From the NCBI GenBank assembly GCA_013911195.1, contig JACETS010000009.1:1-29743 (forward strand): DNA of 29,743 nt, in the 5' to 3' direction. Made by a program: the position numbers and the translations under genes. This document shows positions 26,635 to 29,743 of this stretch, piece by piece (position 1 is the first letter of the stretch; each line of letters opens with the position of its first letter). Under the pieces are notes generated by a model, which saw only the letters and a program-made list of their open reading frames with translations, was not told the DNA's origin and did no database searches. The DNA comes from Verrucomicrobiales bacterium. Its GTDB lineage: Bacteria > Verrucomicrobiota > Verrucomicrobiia > Verrucomicrobiales > DEV007.

Positions 26635-27878
26635 TTCTTTATCCATCGGGTTGCCTTAAATTCATATTTTTCATATGTCCCTTCAGGAACAACGTTAATA
26701 GGAATTCGTAAACTCAACGTAGAATTGAAATCATTTGATAATGATTTTATTATTCCCGCCTCAAGTGAGGAATCACTTAATTCAATATTCAGTTCGATTT
26801 CTTTCATCGAATTTAATGTAAATAGCAGTACCCTGTATTCTTCAATAACATCGTATTTTTGTATTATCGCGTCAATTGAACTAGGGAAAATGTTAACTCC
26901 CCTAATAATGTGCATGTCATCATTTCTTCCTAATATACCATTTCTAAATGTGAGCGTATCAATCCCGTTAATTGTTATATTTCCTTTCTCAACAATATCA
27001 CCAGTTTTGTATCTCAATAATGCGTTATCACTACGTTTTAGAGTGGTTAAAACAAGTTCGCCCGTTTCCCCAAAATTGACTTCCTGTTCAGATTCAATGT
27101 CGATTACTTCTGCAAGATGGAATCCAGGCAACATGTTTAAATATGATGATCTCTTAGGGTCTTGATAAGTAACTGGACCAACTTCGGTCATTCCGTGATG
27201 GTCAATGACTTCGACATTACCCCATAGGCGACTAATTTTTTGTTTAACTTCAGGAATGCTTCCACCAGCTTCACCTGCTACGATGATTTTTTTAACATGC
27301 ATCTTGTGATTGTCCGTCAATAATTTTCCCAGTCTTAAAGCGTATGTAGGTGTGGATAAAAGAACTGTTGCAGATGTATCATTAAGTAATTTCAGCCGTC
27401 CATTTGAATTTAGTCCACCGCCAGGAATTGTCATAAATTGCATTTTTGAAGCAGCCTCATAAGCTGTCCAAAAACCTAAAAAAGGCCCAAAAGAGAAAGC
27501 AAAGAATAATTTGTCTGCTTTAGGATTTAACCCAGCATTACTAAAAATAATGCTCCAAGCTTCAAGCATATGATTCCAATCACCTATAGAATCAACCCAA
27601 AAAATTGGCTCAGAGGTAGTTCCACTTGTTTTCGAAAATTTAGAATATTGATTTTTATCTTTTACTAAATTTGAACCAAATGGCTTGTTATTGGTGTGAT
27701 CTGTAACTATTTCTGATTTCGTTGTAAAGGGAACTCTTGATGTAAATAGTTCCCTCGTGACATGGTCAGTTGAATCAATACCTGCAGCTTTAAGTTTTTT
27801 GTAATTTAATGAATCACAATCCTTGAGTTGTTTATTAATGAGCTCCTTAAGAGATTTGATTTCTTCATCCTCAGGCAT
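26631..27878 (-). CDS. PaaK-like AMP-forming CoA ligase
   Basis: A 415-residue adenylate-forming protein most like phenylacetate-CoA ligase (PaaK), a family activating aromatic and other carboxylic acids to CoA or carrier thioesters. The ATP loop is FSKTSGTTSEPIFW (81-94), the acid-binding segment IIVAGEAGGSIPEVK (198-212) and the adenine motif DHHGMTEVG (226-234). GETGELVLTTL (270-280), YKTGD (290-294) and GRNDDMHIIRGVNIFPSSI also follow the PaaK pattern. Its start is 33 nt from the membrane-protein gene and its stop overlaps the ABC ATPase, tying it to the exporter. Substrate is unknown. A carrier-protein-loading role, as in polyene and pigment clusters, is possible but unproven. No carrier protein is visible in the window. 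Confidence 0.88.
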   Translation of the reverse strand: MPEDEEIKSLKELINKQLKDCDSLNYKKLKAAGIDSTDHVTRELFTSRVPFTTKSEIVTDHTNNKPFGSNLVKDKNQYSKFSKTSGTTSEPIFWVDSIGDWNHMLEAWSIIFSNAGLNPKADKLFFAFSFGPFLGFWTAYEAASKMQFMTIPGGGLNSNGRLKLLNDTSATVLLSTPTYALRLGKLLTDNHKMHVKKIIVAGEAGGSIPEVKQKISRLWGNVEVIDHHGMTEVGPVTYQDPKRSSYLNMLPGFHLAEVIDIESEQEVNFGETGELVLTTLKRSDNALLRYKTGDIVEKGNITINGIDTLTFRNGILGRNDDMHIIRGVNIFPSSIDAIIQKYDVIEEYRVLLFTLNSMKEIELNIELSDSSLEAGIIKSLSNDFNSTLSLRIPINVVPEGTYEKYEFKATRWIKK

Positions 27879-27886
27879 CTCAAGAA

Positions 27887-27909
27887 ATATTTAATTAATA
27901 ATTAAATAT
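27887..27909. repeat. perfect AT-only inverted repeat before PaaK-like ligase
   Basis: Arms ATATTTAATT and AATTAAATAT with a three-base AAT loop lie between the membrane-protein stop and the ligase start. The minus-strand hairpin is followed by TTCTTG, so weak attenuation or an operator are both possible. In such AT-rich DNA a chance origin cannot be excluded. Confidence 0.5.
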
Positions 27910-27911
27910 AA

Positions 27912-28463
27912 TTATTGATCAGTTTTAACTGCTGGTGGAGGTCCGTGTGCTTTGGAACCCTGTGGCTTAAATTTTGTTACAATACAACCGCCAATTGCTG
28001 CCATAGCGACACCTAACCAAAAGAGTTTAGGCACTGAAGTAATTCCTCCCGCTGGAGGATCTGTTATTATTGATATTAGAGCATTTACAACAGGTGCACC
28101 GGCAAAAATTATTGCCATGACAACCGCAGGGTGACCTTTGGCGCCAAAGGCAAGTAAAACTCCGAATGCTCCAATAGCTCCAACAATTCCTGCTATGAAT
28201 GACCAGGCCATGCCCTTGCCTGACATGGACCAACTTGCATCTTTAACGAGCAATACAACTATTGGGGCGGCTACTGCGGTAACAAAATAAGCAATGCCTA
28301 CCCAAAGAAATGCTTTGTATCGTCCATTCTCTGGGTCACCCATGCCAATGGCTCCCTTGTGTAAAAATATTCCATAAACACCCCATGATGCTACAGTCAT
28401 TAATGCGAAAAATAACCAGGTCATACTTTTCTTTTTTGGTTTATCTATAGTTTCTGAATTCAT
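27912..28463 (-). CDS. small multi-pass membrane protein (EamA-like)
   Basis: A 183-residue protein with a hydrophilic N-terminus (MNSETIDKPKKK) and five likely transmembrane segments: WLFFALMTVASWGVYGIFL, FLWVGIAYFVTAVAAPIVVLLV, MAWSFIAGIVGAIGAFGVLLAF, HPAVVMAIIFAGAPVVNALISII and LFWLGVAMAAIGGCIV. A charged/proline-rich tail ends the protein. The small size and helix pattern resemble half-length EamA/DMT family members, but no diagnostic motif confirms transport. GC is visibly higher here than in neighbours, as in many membrane proteins rich in Ala and Gly. It lies 16 nt after the thioesterase gene. Function unknown; it probably belongs to the same transcript as its neighbours. Confidence 0.75.
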   Translation of the reverse strand: MNSETIDKPKKKSMTWLFFALMTVASWGVYGIFLHKGAIGMGDPENGRYKAFLWVGIAYFVTAVAAPIVVLLVKDASWSMSGKGMAWSFIAGIVGAIGAFGVLLAFGAKGHPAVVMAIIFAGAPVVNALISIITDPPAGGITSVPKLFWLGVAMAAIGGCIVTKFKPQGSKAHGPPPAVKTDQ

Positions 28464-28479
28464 TATTAAATTACTGCAG

Positions 28480-28908
28480 CTAATTATTTAGAGCTGGTAA
28501 TAATTTCATGATTTTATCAGGTATTTTAATAGATGCCATACCTGATTCGCTGAATTTCACACAAACAACTATTAGTGAACCCTCTGCAAAGATTATATTG
28601 TTATCAGGAGATGAAAATAGAATACAATATTCGATTGTTTTGGATGATATCTTTGAAATAGTTAAGGATATTTCAAATTTCTCTTCGAAATGTAGAGGAT
28701 TTTTGTAGTCACATGAAGCATGAACTCTAGGCCATCCTATGTTCTCACCGTTATCATCGCTCATTGTTGTAACTGATAATCCCAATGACCTATAGAATTC
28801 ATGCTCACAATCTTCCATGTATGGAAAAAAAGAGGCAAAATGAACTATTCCAGCTAAATCGGTATCTGAGAATGAGGGTTTTCTTGTTTGTTTAAAATGT
28901 GGATTCAT
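28480..28908 (-). CDS. hotdog-fold acyl-CoA/ACP thioesterase (4HBT/YbgC type)
   Basis: A 142-residue single-hotdog thioesterase. The N-terminal active-site segment FSDTDLAGIVHFASFFPYME (13-32) carries the catalytic-type aspartate of the YbgC/4-hydroxybenzoyl-CoA thioesterase group. The remainder follows the usual order: HEFYRSLG, ENIGWPRVHASCDYKNPLHFEEKFEISL and IEYCILFSS. Substrates of the family are small-chain or aromatic acyl-CoA or acyl-ACP. It follows a flavoprotein gene by 116 nt and precedes a membrane-protein gene by 16 nt. Two roles fit: product release in the neighbouring ligase/flavoprotein cluster, or the DHNA-CoA thioesterase (MenI) step missing from the men operon. The sequence does not decide between them. 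Confidence 0.85.
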   Translation of the reverse strand: MNPHFKQTRKPSFSDTDLAGIVHFASFFPYMEDCEHEFYRSLGLSVTTMSDDNGENIGWPRVHASCDYKNPLHFEEKFEISLTISKISSKTIEYCILFSSPDNNIIFAEGSLIVVCVKFSESGMASIKIPDKIMKLLPALNN

Positions 28909-28981
28909 CAGAAGCGTGTTTAATAATATTCAAAAATTATAAATATTAAAAGAGAGCTATGAAAATTAACTCAATAATAGA

Positions 28982-29022
28982 TATAAACGTTTATAGATCA
29001 TTGATCTTAAAACGTTTAAGAT
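28982..29022. repeat. cluster of palindromes between flavoprotein and thioesterase genes
   Basis: Three palindromes adjoin. TATAAACGTTTATA (28982-28995) is perfect. GATCATTGATC (28996-29006) has a one-base centre. ATCTTAAA-ACG-TTTAAGAT (29004-29022) has eight-base arms. Two contain the AAACGTTT-like core 24-25 nt apart. Location is just before the thioesterase transcript start region and just after the flavoprotein stop. Confidence 0.6.
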
Positions 29023-29024
29023 AA

Positions 29025-29743
29025 TTATGCAACAAGGCCGTGGGATAGCTTGTTAGGAACTGTTGCAAAATCTGATACAGCATTAAAAAGATCAGTAAAA
29101 TCCTTAAAAACATCCCCTATTAAACAATCTGTAAGATCGGATCTCATTCCAGGATGAGATTTGATTAATTCGCCAAAACTAAAACTTTCATCATAGAATG
29201 CGTAAACTAAAGCTCTCATTGACTCAATACCATGACACAACTCTTTTCCGTAATTCTCAAATTGTTTTGCAGAGAAATCATTGTTGATCAAGGCGGTTGA
29301 AACAGCATCAGCCGCCATTTCCCCACTTTTCAGTGCGAGGAAAACACCTGATGAGAAAACTGGATCTAAAAAGGCAAACGCGTCCCCTACTAGTAGCAAT
29401 CCATCATCAGCACAGAACTCAGAACGATAAGAGTATTCACCAGTAGACCAGTATTTTCCAAATTGTTCACCCTTTGATAAATGCTCTTTGATCCACTGAT
29501 TGTTTTGTATCTCACGGGCGAATATTTCTGCAATATCGTTACCCTCTCTGTATAAATAGTCCCTCTCTCCAACGATACCAACGCTAACTATATCCCCTTC
29601 TAGTGGTATATACCAGAACCATCCCTTACCTGGAAGATAAGCAACAGTTGTAGAACCAGCGTCTAAACCAGGATCCCTAAGGGCACCTTTATAATATGTC
29701 CATAGTGCAATTTTATTTAATTTGGGATCACGTTTTTTCCACT
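29025..29743 (-). CDS. flavin-dependent halogenase-like oxidoreductase, 3' part
   Basis: The C-terminal 239 residues of an FAD-dependent oxidoreductase; the N-terminal FAD-binding part lies beyond the right edge. The frame is open without interruption to the edge. Visible segments are ALWTYYKGALRDPGLDAG, a GKGWFWYIPL stretch that contains a W-x-W-x-I-P arrangement, VSVGIVGERDY, and the FAD ribityl-binding segment LLLVGDAFAFLDPVFSSGVFLAL. The family of tryptophan-halogenase-like and related flavoproteins (many in PVC genomes and in pigment/polyene clusters) shows these features. The WxWxIP motif is associated with halogenases, but many homologues are not shown to halogenate. The reaction is therefore open: halogenation, hydroxylation or double-bond reduction. 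It precedes the thioesterase gene on the same strand. Confidence 0.85.
   Translation of the reverse strand, partial: WKKRDPKLNKIALWTYYKGALRDPGLDAGSTTVAYLPGKGWFWYIPLEGDIVSVGIVGERDYLYREGNDIAEIFAREIQNNQWIKEHLSKGEQFGKYWSTGEYSYRSEFCADDGLLLVGDAFAFLDPVFSSGVFLALKSGEMAADAVSTALINNDFSAKQFENYGKELCHGIESMRALVYAFYDESFSFGELIKSHPGMRSDLTDCLIGDVFKDFTDLFNAVSDFATVPNKLSHGLVA

Noticed and set aside
26725..27165. 146-codon plus-strand ORF inside the PaaK-like ligase gene
   Set aside because: Antisense to conserved ligase motifs and with no family features of its own.
29390..29581. 63-residue minus-strand ORF at the right edge
   Set aside because: It is a shadow frame; the frame of the flavoprotein is open through this whole stretch and carries the family motifs.
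1..29743. CRISPR arrays, insertion sequences, phage genes or integrase next to the tRNA
   Set aside because: No regularly spaced repeats, transposase motifs or attachment-site duplication could be found by reading; the tRNA lies among ordinary chromosomal genes.

Overview
The window is an AT-rich bacterial chromosome segment with tightly packed genes, many 4-nt ATGA-type overlaps, and few recognisable Shine-Dalgarno sites. The one clear exception is AGGAG ahead of the hydrolase at 250. Three things point to the PVC group, most plausibly a marine Verrucomicrobiota: a DUF1552 protein paired with a planctomycete-type cytochrome/DUF1592 protein, a TonB-dependent receptor, and a classical menaquinone operon. 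This placement is an inference. No rRNA or other strong phylogenetic marker is present. There is no gene-free stretch longer than 300 bases.

Left region (1-3.8 kb): the 5' end of a DhnA-type class I aldolase gene points out of the window. Divergent to it is a plus-strand cassette of a frameshifted alpha/beta hydrolase, an IolE/xylose-isomerase-like TIM-barrel protein and a ribulokinase-family kinase. Together they look like a small sugar or lactone catabolic module. A small ribbon-helix-helix-like protein is encoded convergently.

Region 3.96-8.43 kb (minus): tRNA-Arg(CCG), then a secreted c-type cytochrome/DUF1592-family protein starting 11 nt after the tRNA, then a Tat-exported DUF1552 protein.

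Region 8.5-12.9 kb: proB-proA (plus, overlapping), selU (minus) and a divergent beta-ketoacyl synthase (plus) with an unusual C-terminal loop.

Region 12.9-19.8 kb (minus): a seven-gene menaquinone operon in transcription order menF-menD-menH-menB-menA-menC-menE. It covers chorismate to demethylmenaquinone except the DHNA-CoA thioesterase step. The final methyltransferase is also absent here.

Right region (19.8-29.7 kb, all minus): in transcription order, a halogenase-like flavoprotein running off the edge, a hotdog thioesterase, a small multi-pass membrane protein, a PaaK-like CoA ligase, an ABC ATPase, a large FtsX-type permease, a secreted protein and a TonB-dependent receptor. The ligase, ATPase, permease and secreted protein overlap by 1-4 nt and must be co-translated from one mRNA. 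This block resembles part of a polyene/aromatic-lipid type biosynthesis-and-export locus and is the most interesting part of the window. AT-rich perfect inverted repeats sit in three of its intergenic gaps.
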